64,000 bases of DNA. Source: Sphingomicrobium arenosum (GTDB lineage Bacteria > Pseudomonadota > Alphaproteobacteria > Sphingomonadales > Sphingomonadaceae). The translations under genes and the position numbers were made by a program. Position 1 is the stretch's first letter. Each line of letters opens with the position of its first letter. The stretch is from the NCBI RefSeq assembly GCF_026157085.1, contig NZ_JANPVN010000001.1:992001-1056000 (forward strand), in the 5' to 3' direction. The notes under the pieces were generated by a model, which saw nothing but the letters and a program-made list of their open reading frames with translations, was not told the origin of the DNA and made no database searches. Positions 26,833-35,843 of this stretch are shown one piece after another.

Positions 26833-27933
26833 TCAGCGCAAGCTCACTTTTCCCCCGGCGTGGCGGTCGAGCCGTCCGGCAAGGTCGAGCTCGAGCAGCG
26901 CCAGCTGCACCTCGGGCGGGGTGAGGCCTGACTGGCGGATAACCTCGTCGACCCCCACCGCCACCGGCCCCAGCAGTTGCTCGACCCGCTCGCTCGCCCC
27001 TTCGCCAAGATCTTCGGCGATGGGCGCGGGCGCACGCTCCTCGGCCACCCGCTCCATCCGCGCATCGATCGGGCCGAGCGTGGCCAGCACGTCGTCGGCA
27101 TCCTGCACCAGCACCGCGCCGTCGCGAATGAGCCCGTTGCATCCCCGCGCCCTTGGATCGAGCGGGCTGCCCGGCACCGCCATCACTTCGCGCCCCTGTT
27201 CGCCTGCCAGCCGGGCGGTGATGAGGCTGCCCGACCGCGGCGCCGCCTCGACGACGATCGTCCCCGCGCACAGCCCCGAGATGATGCGGTTGCGATTGGG
27301 GAAGTGGCGCGCCGTCGGCTGCGTCCCCGGCGGCATCTCGGCGACCACCAGCCCCTGCTCGGCGATGTCCGTCTGTCGCTCGGCATTTTCGGGAGGGTAA
27401 GCGACGTCGATGCCGCCCGCGATCACCGCAATGGTGCCGGTCGGCAGCGCCCCGTCATGCGCGGCGCTGTCGATGCCGCGCGCCAGCCCCGACACGACGA
27501 CCTGCCCGGCATGGCCCAGCGTATTCGCCAGCTGCCGCGCCAGCCGACAGGCGGCCGCGCTCGCATTGCGCGCGCCGACCATCGCGACGCAGGGCCGATG
27601 CGTCAGCGCGACATCGCCCTTCACGGTCAGCAGCGGCGGCGCGCCATCGATCTCGGCGAGCAGGCGCGGATACTCCACCGTACCGACGAGCAGGTAGCGC
27701 GCGCCATGTCGCTCGACCGCGCCCATCTCCGCTGCGATATCGCGCGGGTCGGCGAGTGTCGGCGGACGCCCCCGCCCGCGCCGTGCCAGTTCGGGCAGCA
27801 TCGCGATGGCCTCGGCGGCGCTGCCGAAGCGTTGCATCAATTGCCGGTAACTGACCGGCCCGACCCCGCGCGAGCGGATCAGGCGGAGATGATCAGGAAG
27901 ATCGGGCGGCAGGCTCGTCAATGCTCGGCGCAT
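26833..27933 (-). CDS. dprA: DNA processing protein DprA
   Basis: DprA (Smf) protects incoming single-stranded DNA during natural transformation and loads RecA. The 366-residue protein has an N-terminal SAM-like region, a Rossmann domain (VAMVGARNASAAACRLARQL, VVSGLARGIDSAAHDGAL, GGIDVAYPPEN, PRSGSLITARLA) and a C-terminal winged-helix domain (about 305-366). All conserved loops are present. Its 5' end overlaps the 3' end of plsY by 41 bases, which is long for the window, so the true start may be somewhat further in. The plsY-dprA-topA order is widely conserved. Confidence 0.94.
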   Translation of the reverse strand: MRRALTSLPPDLPDHLRLIRSRGVGPVSYRQLMQRFGSAAEAIAMLPELARRGRGRPPTLADPRDIAAEMGAVERHGARYLLVGTVEYPRLLAEIDGAPPLLTVKGDVALTHRPCVAMVGARNASAAACRLARQLANTLGHAGQVVVSGLARGIDSAAHDGALPTGTIAVIAGGIDVAYPPENAERQTDIAEQGLVVAEMPPGTQPTARHFPNRNRIISGLCAGTIVVEAAPRSGSLITARLAGEQGREVMAVPGSPLDPRARGCNGLIRDGAVLVQDADDVLATLGPIDARMERVAEERAPAPIAEDLGEGASERVEQLLGPVAVGVDEVIRQSGLTPPEVQLALLELDLAGRLDRHAGGKVSLR

Positions 27934-28525
27934 CCTTCTTCGCCCCGAACCGCGGTTCGGACCCGTCGAGGATCCGCGCGATATTGGCGCGATGCTTCCA
28001 CCAGATGAGAAGCGTGATACCGAGCAGCAGATTGAACAACAGATCCTGACCGAGGACGAGTGCAGAGACGGGCGCAGAGGCCGCCGCGAGCAGCCCGCCG
28101 GCCGACGACATCTTCGTCACGAGGAAAGCGAGCACCCAGACCCCAAAGGCGATGGCGCCGATCCGCCAGTCGAGCGCGAACAGGATCCCGAACAGGGTGG
28201 CGACCCCCTTGCCCCCCTTGAACCCCAGCCAGACGGGATAGAGATGCCCGATCAGCGCGCCGGCGGCAGCGAACAATTCGGCCTGTTCGCCCAGATAATG
28301 GCGCGCGATGAGCACCGCCGCCACGCCCTTCAGCGCATCGAGGAGGAGAACGAACGCCCCCACCTTTTTGCCCGCCGCGCGCACCGCATTGGTGGCCCCG
28401 ATATTGCCCGAGCCCTGAGCACGGATGTCGCCCTTGCCCATCGCCTTCACGACGAGCAGCCCGAACGGGATCGAGCCGAGGAGATAGCCCATCACGAAGG
28501 GCCAGATTTGGAAGTCGCCAAGCAT
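27893..28525 (-). CDS. plsY: Glycerol-3-phosphate acyltransferase PlsY
   Basis: PlsY acylates glycerol 3-phosphate from acyl-phosphate, the first step of phospholipid synthesis, in the inner membrane. The 210-residue protein has five predicted membrane segments and the three family motifs: GSIPFGLLV, GSGNIGATNAVRAAG and FKGGKGVATLFG. The C-terminal 25 residues are a charged tail that overlaps dprA. It is divergent from the HTH/EF-hand gene across about 100 bases that contain the palindromes described separately. Confidence 0.95.
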   Translation of the reverse strand: MLGDFQIWPFVMGYLLGSIPFGLLVVKAMGKGDIRAQGSGNIGATNAVRAAGKKVGAFVLLLDALKGVAAVLIARHYLGEQAELFAAAGALIGHLYPVWLGFKGGKGVATLFGILFALDWRIGAIAFGVWVLAFLVTKMSSAGGLLAAASAPVSALVLGQDLLFNLLLGITLLIWWKHRANIARILDGSEPRFGAKKDAPSIDEPAARSS

Positions 28526-28564
28526 TGCCGTTCCTCGATAGCAGTCAGGCCGGGACTGGCAAGG

Positions 28565-28588
28565 CCGTAACGGTTACGGTCCGACCGT
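28565..28588. promoter_or_regulatory. Overlapping palindromes in the plsY / HTH-EF-hand divergent promoter
   Basis: CCGTAAC-G-GTTACGG (28565-28579) is a perfect 7-base inverted repeat around one base. Sharing its right arm, ACGGT-CCG-ACCGT (28576-28588) is a second inverted repeat. They lie 38-61 bases before the HTH gene start and about 40 bases from the plsY start, the position expected for an operator. Which protein binds there is not shown. Confidence 0.45.
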
Positions 28589-28625
28589 ACTTTGTCCCGC
28601 GCCGTGCGCCCGCTAGGGAGAAGCA

Positions 28626-29273
28626 ATGAAGGACGACCCGATCGAATTGACGCGGCGCGAGCGCGAGGCACTGCACGGTATTCTCGAGCGCAAGACCGCC
28701 AAAGAGATGGCGCTCGAACTCGGCATCTCGCATCACGCGGTGGAAAAGCGGTTGAAGCGCGCCCGCCACAAGCTCGGCGTAACGACTAGCCTTGAGGCTG
28801 CGCGGCGCTACGAGGCGCAGTACGGGGAGACCGTATCCGGCCCGTCGGACCTCGGCGAGGCGCCCGCATCCGAGGAAAAAGGAGGGACAGCGGGACGTCC
28901 ACGCTCCCGCATCCTTTTTGCAGGAGTCTTGATCATGATCATCGCCACACTTGCCGCTCTCTTCCTTATCCATCCTACCGAGGGCACGCCCGTTACTGAC
29001 AAGTCCGACGTCTTCAAGCTGCTCGACCGCGACGGATCGGGCACGATCGAGCGCGCCGAATTCCTTGTCCGCGAGGCCAATGTCACGCGGATCGTCGTCA
29101 CCGACGGCGACGAAACCAGTAGCACCACCGTCGACGGCGATGCGGCCGCCGAGATGATGGGAAGCGCCTTCGATTCGATGGATGAAGACGGCGACGGGCG
29201 CCTGACGCCTGCCGAATTCAGCGTCGACGCGGTCCACCGCCGCGTCACGCTGTACGAACGCTCGGGCGACTGA
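28626..29273 (+). CDS. Membrane-anchored LuxR-type HTH protein with two EF-hands
   Basis: This 215-residue protein combines three parts. Residues 7-62 are a GerE/LuxR-type helix-turn-helix (LTRREREALHGILERKTAKE, then GISHHAVEKRLKRARHKLGV). Residues about 96-116 are a single transmembrane helix (ILFAGVLIMIIATLAALFLI). Residues 128-200 hold two canonical calcium EF-hand loops, DRDGSGTIERAE (134-145) and DEDGDGRLTPAE (186-197), with acidic or oxygen ligands at most coordinating positions. The plain reading is a DNA-binding domain inside and a calcium-binding domain outside. No kinase or receiver domain is present. It starts at ATG 28626 after GGGAGAAG, and palindromes lie in its promoter. Function and targets are unknown. 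Confidence 0.85.
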   Translation: MKDDPIELTRREREALHGILERKTAKEMALELGISHHAVEKRLKRARHKLGVTTSLEAARRYEAQYGETVSGPSDLGEAPASEEKGGTAGRPRSRILFAGVLIMIIATLAALFLIHPTEGTPVTDKSDVFKLLDRDGSGTIERAEFLVREANVTRIVVTDGDETSSTTVDGDAAAEMMGSAFDSMDEDGDGRLTPAEFSVDAVHRRVTLYERSGD

Positions 29274-29329
29274 GCTGCCGGTCGGCGCGGGATTGCCACC
29301 GGGCGCAGGGTGCGGCTAGCACCGCCTGC

Positions 29330-30121
29330 GTGAGCGATCCCGCAGCCCCCCTCCTCTTTTTCGATTCGGGTATCGGCGGCCTGTCGATCCTGGCGCCGAC
29401 GCGAGCGCTCATGCCATCGGCACCTATCGTCTATGCCGCCGACAATGCGGCCTTTCCCTATGGCACCCGCTCCGAGGCCGAGATCGCCGCACGCGTTCCC
29501 GCGCTCCTCGGCCGCCTCGTCGAGCGCGTGAAACCGCGCCTAGTCACCATCGCCTGCAACACCGCCAGCACCATCGCGCTCGACCATGTCCGCGCCGCCT
29601 TGGACGTGCCGGTGGTCGGCACCGTGCCCGCGATCAAGCCTGCTGCCGAAGCCTCGACAACCCGCGTCATCGGCGTGCTCGGCACCCGCGCCACCGTGCG
29701 GCAGCCCTATGTCGACGACCTCGCCCGCGATTTCGCCGCCGATTGCACCGTGCTGCGCCATGGCTCCGCCGCGCTGGTCGAACTGGCAGAGGCCAGGCTG
29801 CGCGGTGAGCCGGTCGACCCGGCCGCCGTCATCGCCGCCGCCCAGCCGCTGTTCGACCAGCCGCACGGCGACAGGCTCGACACGGTGGTGCTCGCCTGCA
29901 CCCACTTCCCGCTGCTCGCCGACTGGCTGTCGCAGGCGCATCCACACGTCCGCTTCATTGACGGGGGTCAAGGCATCGCGCGCCGAATCGCCTATTTGAC
30001 GAAGGGACAGAGCTGGCCCGACGATGCCCCGCCGGGACGCGCGCTCTTCACCGCCGCGGTTCCGCCCGGCATGGATGTAGCGCTCGCCCCCTTCGGGATC
30101 ACCGACCTAGGCTCGCTTTGA
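29330..30121 (+). CDS. murI: Glutamate racemase
   Basis: MurI supplies D-glutamate for peptidoglycan. The 263-residue protein has the two catalytic-cysteine motifs ACNTAST and ACTHFPLL and the opening FFDSGIGGLSIL, all conserved. The frame starts at a GTG (29330). The size is normal for the family. It is followed by hemA after 48 bases without obvious terminator, and preceded by the HTH/EF-hand gene at 57 bases. No feature suggests regulation. Confidence 0.95.
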   Translation: MSDPAAPLLFFDSGIGGLSILAPTRALMPSAPIVYAADNAAFPYGTRSEAEIAARVPALLGRLVERVKPRLVTIACNTASTIALDHVRAALDVPVVGTVPAIKPAAEASTTRVIGVLGTRATVRQPYVDDLARDFAADCTVLRHGSAALVELAEARLRGEPVDPAAVIAAAQPLFDQPHGDRLDTVVLACTHFPLLADWLSQAHPHVRFIDGGQGIARRIAYLTKGQSWPDDAPPGRALFTAAVPPGMDVALAPFGITDLGSL

Positions 30122-30169
30122 TCTTTGCGTTAAAAGGCCTTAAGGGGTCGCCGGACAAGAGCGAGGACC

Positions 30170-31384
30170 ATGGATTACAACGGCATTTTCCAGGCGGCGA
30201 TCGACCGGCTGCATGACGAGGGACGCTATCGCGTCTTCATCGACATCCTGCGCAACAAGGGGAATTATCCCAACGCGCGCTGCTTTCATGGTCACAACGG
30301 TCCCCGCCCGATCACCGTATGGTGCTCGAACGACTATCTCGGCATGGGCCAGCATGACGTCGTCATCAAGGCGATGGAAGAAGCGTTGCACGATGTCGGC
30401 GCCGGCTCGGGCGGCACCCGCAACATCGGCGGGAACACCCACCTCCATGTCGACCTCGAGGCTGAGCTCGCCGATCTTCACGCCAAGGAAGGCGCGCTGC
30501 TCTTCACCTCGGGCTATGTCTCGAACGAGGCCGCGCTGTCGACGCTCGGCAAGCTCCTGCCCGGCTGCGTCATCTTCTCGGACGAACTCAATCACGCCTC
30601 GATGATCGCGGGCATCCGCAATTCGGGCTGCGAAAAGCGCATCTTCAAGCACAACGATCTCGAGCATCTCGAGCAGCTGTTGATGGAAGTCGAACCCGAC
30701 GCGCCCAAGCTCATCGCATTCGAATCTGTCTATTCGATGGACGGCGACGTCGCCCCCATCGAGGCGATCTGCGACCTTGCCGACAAATATGGCGCGCTGA
30801 CCTATCTCGACGAAGTTCATGCCGTCGGCATGTACGGCGCGCGGGGCGGCGGCATTTCGGAGCGCGACGGCATCGCCCACCGCGTCACCCTCATCGAGGG
30901 CACGCTCGGAAAGGCGTTCGGGGTGATGGGCGGCTATATCACCGCCGACAAGAATATCATCGACTGTATCCGCAGCTATGCCCCGGGCTTCATCTTCACC
31001 ACGAGCCTGTCGCCCGTCCTCGCCGCCGGCGCGCTGGCGAGCGTGAAACACCTCAAGGGCTCGAGCGTGGAGCGCGATGCGCAGCAGGCCGCCGCGGCCG
31101 CGCTCAAGTCAAAGATGACTGCTGCGGGCCTACCGGTCATGGAAAGCGAGACGCATATCGTCCCGCTCATGGTCGGCGATCCCGTCAAGGCCAAGGAAAT
31201 CAGCGACATTTTGCTCGCCGAATATGGTGTCTATGTCCAGCCGATCAATTTCCCGACCGTCCCGCGCGGCACCGAGCGCCTGCGCTTCACCCCCGGCCCC
31301 TTCCACACCGAAGCGATGATGGACGCGCTGGTCGACAGCCTGGTCGAAATCTGGAACCGGCTCGAACTCAAGCTCGCGGCGTGA
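30170..31384 (+). CDS. hemA: 5-Aminolevulinate synthase
   Basis: This PLP enzyme condenses glycine with succinyl-CoA to 5-aminolevulinate, the first step of haem synthesis by the C4 (Shemin) route used by alphaproteobacteria. The 404-residue alpha-oxoamine synthase has [35 protein letters not shown] and the PLP-lysine motif [13 protein letters not shown]. These and the length fit ALAS rather than KBL or BioF. The stop overlaps the GTG start of the next small gene as GTGA. Its presence supports the lineage call for the window. Confidence 0.96.
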   Translation: MDYNGIFQAAIDRLHDEGRYRVFIDILRNKGNYPNARCFHGHNGPRPITVWCSNDYLGMGQHDVVIKAMEEALHDVGAGSGGTRNIGGNTHLHVDLEAELADLHAKEGALLFTSGYVSNEAALSTLGKLLPGCVIFSDELNHASMIAGIRNSGCEKRIFKHNDLEHLEQLLMEVEPDAPKLIAFESVYSMDGDVAPIEAICDLADKYGALTYLDEVHAVGMYGARGGGISERDGIAHRVTLIEGTLGKAFGVMGGYITADKNIIDCIRSYAPGFIFTTSLSPVLAAGALASVKHLKGSSVERDAQQAAAAALKSKMTAAGLPVMESETHIVPLMVGDPVKAKEISDILLAEYGVYVQPINFPTVPRGTERLRFTPGPFHTEAMMDALVDSLVEIWNRLELKLAA

Positions 31385-31671
31385 CGACGTTGGGGGAGGA
31401 CCTGCCGCCCCCCGATCCCGACTTTCGCCATCCGACGCCGCCCGAACTGGTCGCCGCGCTGCGCGACGACGCGCCGCTGCGTGCGCAGTGGGACGGCCTC
31501 ACCGACATTGGCCGCAACGACTATATCTGCTGGATGACCTCGCCCAAGACCGATGCGACCCGGGCGAAGCGGTTCGAGCGACTGAAGGAGGAGGTGACGG
31601 ACGGCAAGCGTCGTCCCTGCTGCTTCCCCGGCTGCCCCCACCGCCTCGCCTCGGCGCGCGGCTACGGCTGA
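31381..31671 (+). CDS. YdeI/OmpD-associated family protein
   Basis: The 96-residue protein starts on a GTG overlapping the hemA stop. Its central part, [20 protein letters not shown], and then [19 protein letters not shown] followed by a Lys-rich stretch, match the C-terminal domain of the YdeI/OmdA family, where R/K-E-T-R type motifs are conserved. Members have been linked to bacteriocin resistance and stress in enterobacteria, but their biochemical role is unknown. The C-terminus adds a CCFPGCPHR cluster of cysteines and a histidine, which could bind a metal. The family is frequent as a small downstream gene. Confidence 0.7.
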   Translation: MTTLGEDLPPPDPDFRHPTPPELVAALRDDAPLRAQWDGLTDIGRNDYICWMTSPKTDATRAKRFERLKEEVTDGKRRPCCFPGCPHRLASARGYG

Positions 31672-31672
31672 A

Positions 31673-32278
31673 TTACGGTGCCACGCCGACGGCGCCCGCC
31701 ATCGGCCAATCGGTGTCGCCCAATCGATCGAGCCGCATGTCGATCAGCCGCGCCTCTTCGCGCCCCGGCAGGGCGATATAGCCCGTTTCGATCCACTGCC
31801 CCTCGATCAGCCGGGCCTCGTAGCGGATCGGCGGCCCCTGTTCGATGAACCAGTCGAATCCGTTCTCGACCGGTTCGACACGGAACTCCCCGCCGCGGCC
31901 CATGGCATTGGTGCGGATACGATATTGCTGCGCCGCGACGTCATAGTGGATCACGCCGAACGCATTGAAAGACAGCGCGCCAGTCTCCCCTTCATAGCCT
32001 CTTCCTTCGATCACCAGAATGGCGCCATCGAGCATCGGGCCGACCCGCTCGGTCTGCACCATCTGCACCGGCCCACCGCGCTCGAAGCGCGTCGCAGTGC
32101 CTCGCCACTCGCCATGCATCCAGTCGAACACGGCCATCTTTTCCTGTTGTAAGGCAATAAGCGCCTCGGCGGTCGGCGGTCCGATCCGCGCTTCCTGCGC
32201 CGCGCCAGGCTGCGCCAGAGTCATCGCCGATGCCACTGCGGCTGCGCATGCCAGCCAATCCATTTTCATCACCCCCAT
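31673..32278 (-). CDS. Exported DUF1579-like protein
   Basis: The product (201 residues from ATG 32278) opens with a Sec signal peptide (MDWLACAAAVASAMTLAQPG, cleavage near AAQEA). The mature part begins with a helical ALIALQQEKMAVFDWM and then has WMHGEWRGTATRF, the kind of lipocalin-like beta-barrel start seen in DUF1579 and related families, and alternating strands to the end. The ligand is unknown. ATGs at 32278, 32269 and 32263 are all possible starts. It is divergent from the LytTR gene across only about 40 bases and probably shares its regulatory region. It converges with the YdeI-like gene with 1 base between stops. Confidence 0.65.
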   Translation of the reverse strand: MGVMKMDWLACAAAVASAMTLAQPGAAQEARIGPPTAEALIALQQEKMAVFDWMHGEWRGTATRFERGGPVQMVQTERVGPMLDGAILVIEGRGYEGETGALSFNAFGVIHYDVAAQQYRIRTNAMGRGGEFRVEPVENGFDWFIEQGPPIRYEARLIEGQWIETGYIALPGREEARLIDMRLDRLGDTDWPMAGAVGVAP

Positions 32279-32318
32279 CTTGAAACTTTGCCTCTCTTGT
32301 TGTGAACCGTGTCGCGTC

Positions 32319-33107
32319 ATGGTGACCGACCCCCACCGAGCCGACTTGCGCGACACCGACAAGCATCATTTCGCGAACCGCGTCCGTCGCTTCGCGAACC
32401 GATTGCTGCCACGCCGCTCGGAGCGCATCCTGCTCGGAGCGAGCCTTGCCGCCATCCTTTTTTGCGGCCTTTCCGGCCCCTTCGGCACCTTTCGCATGCC
32501 GCTGCCGACGCGGCTCATTTTCTGGACACTGCTGATCGGCTTCAACGGCCTGTTATGGGCGGTGTGGTTTCGCTGGCACATGCGACCCGGGCGGGGCTGG
32601 CAGCGCATCGCCATCACGGGCGCCTTGCTTTTCACCCTGCCCCTTCCCGCCGAGATCCTGCTTGTCGGACGCCTCGTCGGCTATCCCCTCGCCGTGCACT
32701 GGACCGGAATCTGGTTGAGCGGCGCGGCGATCTGCGTCCTTCTGCTCCTGATTCTATGGCCGCTCGTCAAGGTCGATCCGCTGCCGGTCTTGCGCAAGGG
32801 GATCCTCTTTCGCGAGGGCTTCGGCGGGCCGCGTTCGCTCGTGATGGCACGGGCCGAGGACCATTATGTCCGACTGTTCGACCGCGACGGGCGCGACCGC
32901 CTCGTCTATGCTCGTTTCACCGATCTCGAGCGCGAACTCGCTCGGCTTGATGGTGCCATCGTGCGGCGCGGCTGCTGGCTGGCTGCCGACGCGCTCGTCG
33001 AAGCACGCCGCTCGGACCGGCGCTGGCAATTGCGGACCATTACCGGCGAGGAGATCGCCGTGCCGCCCGAACGGGTACGCGGCCTGCGCGAACTGGGCTG
33101 TTTCTAG
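32319..33107 (+). CDS. Membrane-bound LytTR transcription regulator
   Basis: The 262-residue protein has four probable transmembrane helices (about residues 40-60, 67-88, 100-122 and 128-152) and a C-terminal LytTR DNA-binding domain (about 165-258, with ARAEDHYVRLFDRDGRDRL and ELARLDGAIVRRGCWLA). LytTR domains bind DNA as tandem repeats through a beta fold. The usual HRSYLVN turn is replaced by RRGCWLAAD, so specificity may differ. No receiver domain is present. ATG at 32319 is taken because it opens the frame near the hydrophobic part; a GTG at 32322 is possible. The divergent partner is an exported protein. Confidence 0.85.
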   Translation: MVTDPHRADLRDTDKHHFANRVRRFANRLLPRRSERILLGASLAAILFCGLSGPFGTFRMPLPTRLIFWTLLIGFNGLLWAVWFRWHMRPGRGWQRIAITGALLFTLPLPAEILLVGRLVGYPLAVHWTGIWLSGAAICVLLLLILWPLVKVDPLPVLRKGILFREGFGGPRSLVMARAEDHYVRLFDRDGRDRLVYARFTDLERELARLDGAIVRRGCWLAADALVEARRSDRRWQLRTITGEEIAVPPERVRGLRELGCF

Positions 33108-33553
33108 GCCGCCAGCCACCCGCAGGTGATCGTCAGCAGCGCCAAGCCGATCGACAACGGCCAGCGCAGTGCCATCCACCAGTCGGGCGTCGCGCCGCGC
33201 TTGGCCAGCCAGCGATCGACAAACGGCGAGAGCAGCAACATCGCGCCGATCACCACGCCTGCCTTCAATGGCGACAGCGCCGAAAAGCTGAACATCATCA
33301 CCAGCAGAACGAACAGGATCAGGCTCGGCAGGACCGACAGGATCATGATCCCCTCGGGCAGCCGCGCCAGCCGGGACGCGAACGCCCACCACATGCCGCC
33401 GAGGAAGGTCGCGATCAGCCCGCCATAGACCACGCCCCAGAAGGCGATGTCATGCGTCGCCGGATTGGGTGTCAGGTGGAGCCAGATGAGCAGGAGCGGC
33501 GGCACGAGCCCGCCGAAGCCGAGCAGTTTCGCGATCATCGGAATGCGTGTCAT
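33104..33553 (-). CDS. DUF3429 membrane protein
   Basis: The 149-residue product has five probable membrane helices beginning with MIAKLLGFGGLVPPLLLIWL and a conserved FLGGMWWAFA segment, which together match the DUF3429 family of small membrane proteins. Function is not known. ATG at 33553 is preferred to that at 33565. Its stop overlaps the LytTR gene's stop region (convergent genes). Composition is normal. No neighbours suggest a role. Confidence 0.75.
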   Translation of the reverse strand: MTRIPMIAKLLGFGGLVPPLLLIWLHLTPNPATHDIAFWGVVYGGLIATFLGGMWWAFASRLARLPEGIMILSVLPSLILFVLLVMMFSFSALSPLKAGVVIGAMLLLSPFVDRWLAKRGATPDWWMALRWPLSIGLALLTITCGWLAA

Positions 33554-33639
33554 GGGCGCGACCATGGGGTGCGAATTTCACATGCGCAACCGCCTTTGAC
33601 GGCTAGCCGCACCGCGTCATCGACGCTATCACGGTGCCC

Positions 33640-34068
33640 ATGAAAATCGCGCTGGCTTCCGATCATGCGGGCTTCGAGCTGAAGGCCCTGCTCGTCTCCA
33701 CCCTTGCCGATGCGGGGCATGAGGTCACCGACCTCGGCCCCGACAGCAAGCACAGCGTCGACTATCCCGATTACGGCAAGAAGCTCGCCGACCATGTCGC
33801 CGCCGGTGCATCCGAACGCGGCATCGCCATCTGCGGCTCGGGCATCGGCATTTCCATTGCGGTCAATCGCAACCCGGCCTGTCGCTGCGCCCGTGTCGAT
33901 GAACCGCTGTCGGCCGCGCTGGCCCGCCAGCACAATGACGCCAACGTCATCGCCATCGGCGAGCGCCTCGTCGGCTCGGACATGGCCAAGGCTATTGTCG
34001 ACGCCTTCCTCACCACCCCCTTCGAAGGCGGGCGCCACCAGCGCCGCGTCGACAAACTCTCAGGTTAA
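33640..34068 (+). CDS. rpiB: Ribose-5-phosphate isomerase B
   Basis: RpiB interconverts ribose 5-phosphate and ribulose 5-phosphate in the pentose phosphate pathway. The 142-residue protein opens with [15 protein letters not shown], has [12 protein letters not shown], the phosphate/active-site [13 protein letters not shown] preceded by ICG (Cys) and then [13 protein letters not shown]. These are LacAB/RpiB family hallmarks. It sits 13 bases upstream of glyA, and the pair rpiB-glyA-nrdR is conserved in alphaproteobacteria. Confidence 0.95.
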   Translation: MKIALASDHAGFELKALLVSTLADAGHEVTDLGPDSKHSVDYPDYGKKLADHVAAGASERGIAICGSGIGISIAVNRNPACRCARVDEPLSAALARQHNDANVIAIGERLVGSDMAKAIVDAFLTTPFEGGRHQRRVDKLSG

Positions 34069-34081
34069 AGAAAGACCTTCC

Positions 34082-35383
34082 ATGGCCTCCGCAGCTGATA
34101 TCCGCTCCGACGGTTTCTTCACCCAGGGCGTCGCCGCCACCGATCCCAAGGTCGCCGAAGCGCTCAAGAGCGAACTGACCCGCGAGCAGAAGCAGATCGA
34201 GCTGATCGCGTCCGAGAACATCGTTTCCAAGGCGGTGCTAGAAGCGCAAGGGTCAGTGCTCACCAACAAATATGCCGAGGGCTATCCGGGCAAGCGCTAT
34301 TATCAGGGCTGCGCGCCCTCCGACGCGGTCGAGCAGCTCGCCATCGATCGGGCAAAGGAGCTGTTCGATTGCGCCTATGCCAATGTCCAGCCGCATTCGG
34401 GCGCGCAGGCCAATGGCGCGGTCAACCTCGCGCTCCTGCAACCCGGCGACACCATCCTCGGCATGAGCCTCGATGCGGGCGGCCATCTCACCCACGGCGC
34501 CAAGCCCGCCCAGTCGGGTAAGTGGTTCAATGCGGTCCAGTACGGCGTGACCGAGGACACGCACCTCATCGACTATGACGCGGTCGAGCGCCTTGCGGTC
34601 GAGCATCAACCCAAGCTGATTATCGCGGGCGGCTCGGCCTATCCGCGGGTGATCGATTTCGAACGCTTCCGCGCCATCGCCGACAAGGTCGGTGCGATCC
34701 TCCACGTCGACATGGCGCATTTCGCCGGCCTCGTCGCGGCGGGTGAGCATCCCTCGCCGCTGCCCCACGCCCATGTCGTCACCACCACCACGCACAAGAC
34801 GCTGCGCGGCCCGCGCGGCGGCATGATCCTGTCGAACGACGAAGCGCTCGGCAAGAAGCTCAACAGCGCGGTCTTCCCCGGCCTCCAGGGCGGCCCGCTG
34901 ATGCATGTCATCGCCGCCAAGGCGGTCGCCTTCGGCGAAGCGCTCCAGCCTGAATTCAAGACCTATTCCAAGGCCGTGATCGCCAACGCCAAGGTGCTGT
35001 GCGAGACGCTGAAGGGCCGCGGCGCCGACCTCGTCTCGGGCGGCACCGACACGCATGTCGGCCTCATCGACCTTCGCCCGCTCGGGATCTCGGGCCGTGA
35101 TGCCGACGAAGCGCTCGAGCGCGCGGGCATCACCTGCAACAAGAATGGCGTCCCCAACGACCCACTGCCGCCGATGAAGACTAGCGGTATCCGCGTCGGC
35201 AGTCCCGCCGGCACCACCCGCGGGTTCGGCGAGCAGGAATTCAAGGCGATCGGCGACATGGTTGCGGACGTCCTCCACGGCGTCGCGAAAACGGGTGGCG
35301 AAGGCGACCCCTCGGTCGAGGCCGAGGTGAAGGACCGCGTCGAGGCCTTGTGCGACCGTTTCCCCATCTACGAGGGGTTCTGA
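34082..35383 (+). CDS. glyA: Serine hydroxymethyltransferase
   Basis: GlyA moves the hydroxymethyl group between serine and glycine with tetrahydrofolate and PLP, supplying one-carbon units. The 433-residue protein has [43 protein letters not shown] and the PLP lysine in [14 protein letters not shown]. Length is typical. ATG at 34082 follows AGAAAGA-type purines. It lies with rpiB and nrdR in an operon and links functionally to the glycine cleavage system at 49900-54467, which also acts on glycine and one-carbon units. Confidence 0.97.
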   Translation: MASAADIRSDGFFTQGVAATDPKVAEALKSELTREQKQIELIASENIVSKAVLEAQGSVLTNKYAEGYPGKRYYQGCAPSDAVEQLAIDRAKELFDCAYANVQPHSGAQANGAVNLALLQPGDTILGMSLDAGGHLTHGAKPAQSGKWFNAVQYGVTEDTHLIDYDAVERLAVEHQPKLIIAGGSAYPRVIDFERFRAIADKVGAILHVDMAHFAGLVAAGEHPSPLPHAHVVTTTTHKTLRGPRGGMILSNDEALGKKLNSAVFPGLQGGPLMHVIAAKAVAFGEALQPEFKTYSKAVIANAKVLCETLKGRGADLVSGGTDTHVGLIDLRPLGISGRDADEALERAGITCNKNGVPNDPLPPMKTSGIRVGSPAGTTRGFGEQEFKAIGDMVADVLHGVAKTGGEGDPSVEAEVKDRVEALCDRFPIYEGF

Positions 35384-35387
35384 TCCG

Positions 35388-35843
35388 TTGCGCTGCCCTT
35401 TTTGCACCCATGAACAGAGCCAGGTGAAGGACAGCCGCCCGTCCGAAGACGGCGCGGCCATTCGTCGGCGTCGCCAGTGCGAAGGCTGCGGCGCGCGTTT
35501 CACCACCTTCGAGCGCGTCCAACTGCGCGACCTCACGGTGGTCAAGAAGGACGGCAAGCGCGAACCCTTCGAACAGCCAAAGCTGCAGGCCTCGATCCGC
35601 CATGCCTGTCGCAAGCGCAATATCTCCGAAGGCCAGATCGAACGGCTCGCCCATTCGATCCAGCGCCAGCTGGAGACCAAAGGTGACGAGGTCCAGGCCG
35701 ACATGATCGGCGAGGCGGTGATGGACGGTCTGAAAGCGCTCGACAGCGTCGCCTACATCCGCTTCGCCAGCGTCTATCGCGACTTCAAGGAAGCGGGCGA
35801 TTTCGCCGATTTTGCCGAAAGCGTGGATGATCCCGATGAGTGA
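35388..35843 (+). CDS. nrdR: Transcriptional repressor NrdR
   Basis: NrdR represses ribonucleotide reductase genes when bound to dATP/ATP. The 151-residue protein has a zinc ribbon (CPFCTH and CEGCGARF) and an ATP-cone domain ([20 protein letters not shown]). Size is exact for the family. The start is TTG at 35388, 4 bases after the glyA stop; no other start precedes the zinc ribbon. The end overlaps trmJ by 8 bases. glyA-nrdR neighbouring is common in proteobacteria. Confidence 0.96.
   Translation: MRCPFCTHEQSQVKDSRPSEDGAAIRRRRQCEGCGARFTTFERVQLRDLTVVKKDGKREPFEQPKLQASIRHACRKRNISEGQIERLAHSIQRQLETKGDEVQADMIGEAVMDGLKALDSVAYIRFASVYRDFKEAGDFADFAESVDDPDE

Noticed and set aside
25430..27400. 656-residue frame on the plus strand opposite topA and dprA
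   Set aside because: It is antisense to two complete, motif-bearing genes and has no recognisable domain; long antisense frames are usual in high-GC genomes.
32319..33107. Two-component response regulator
   Set aside because: There is no receiver domain; the N-terminal half consists of membrane helices.
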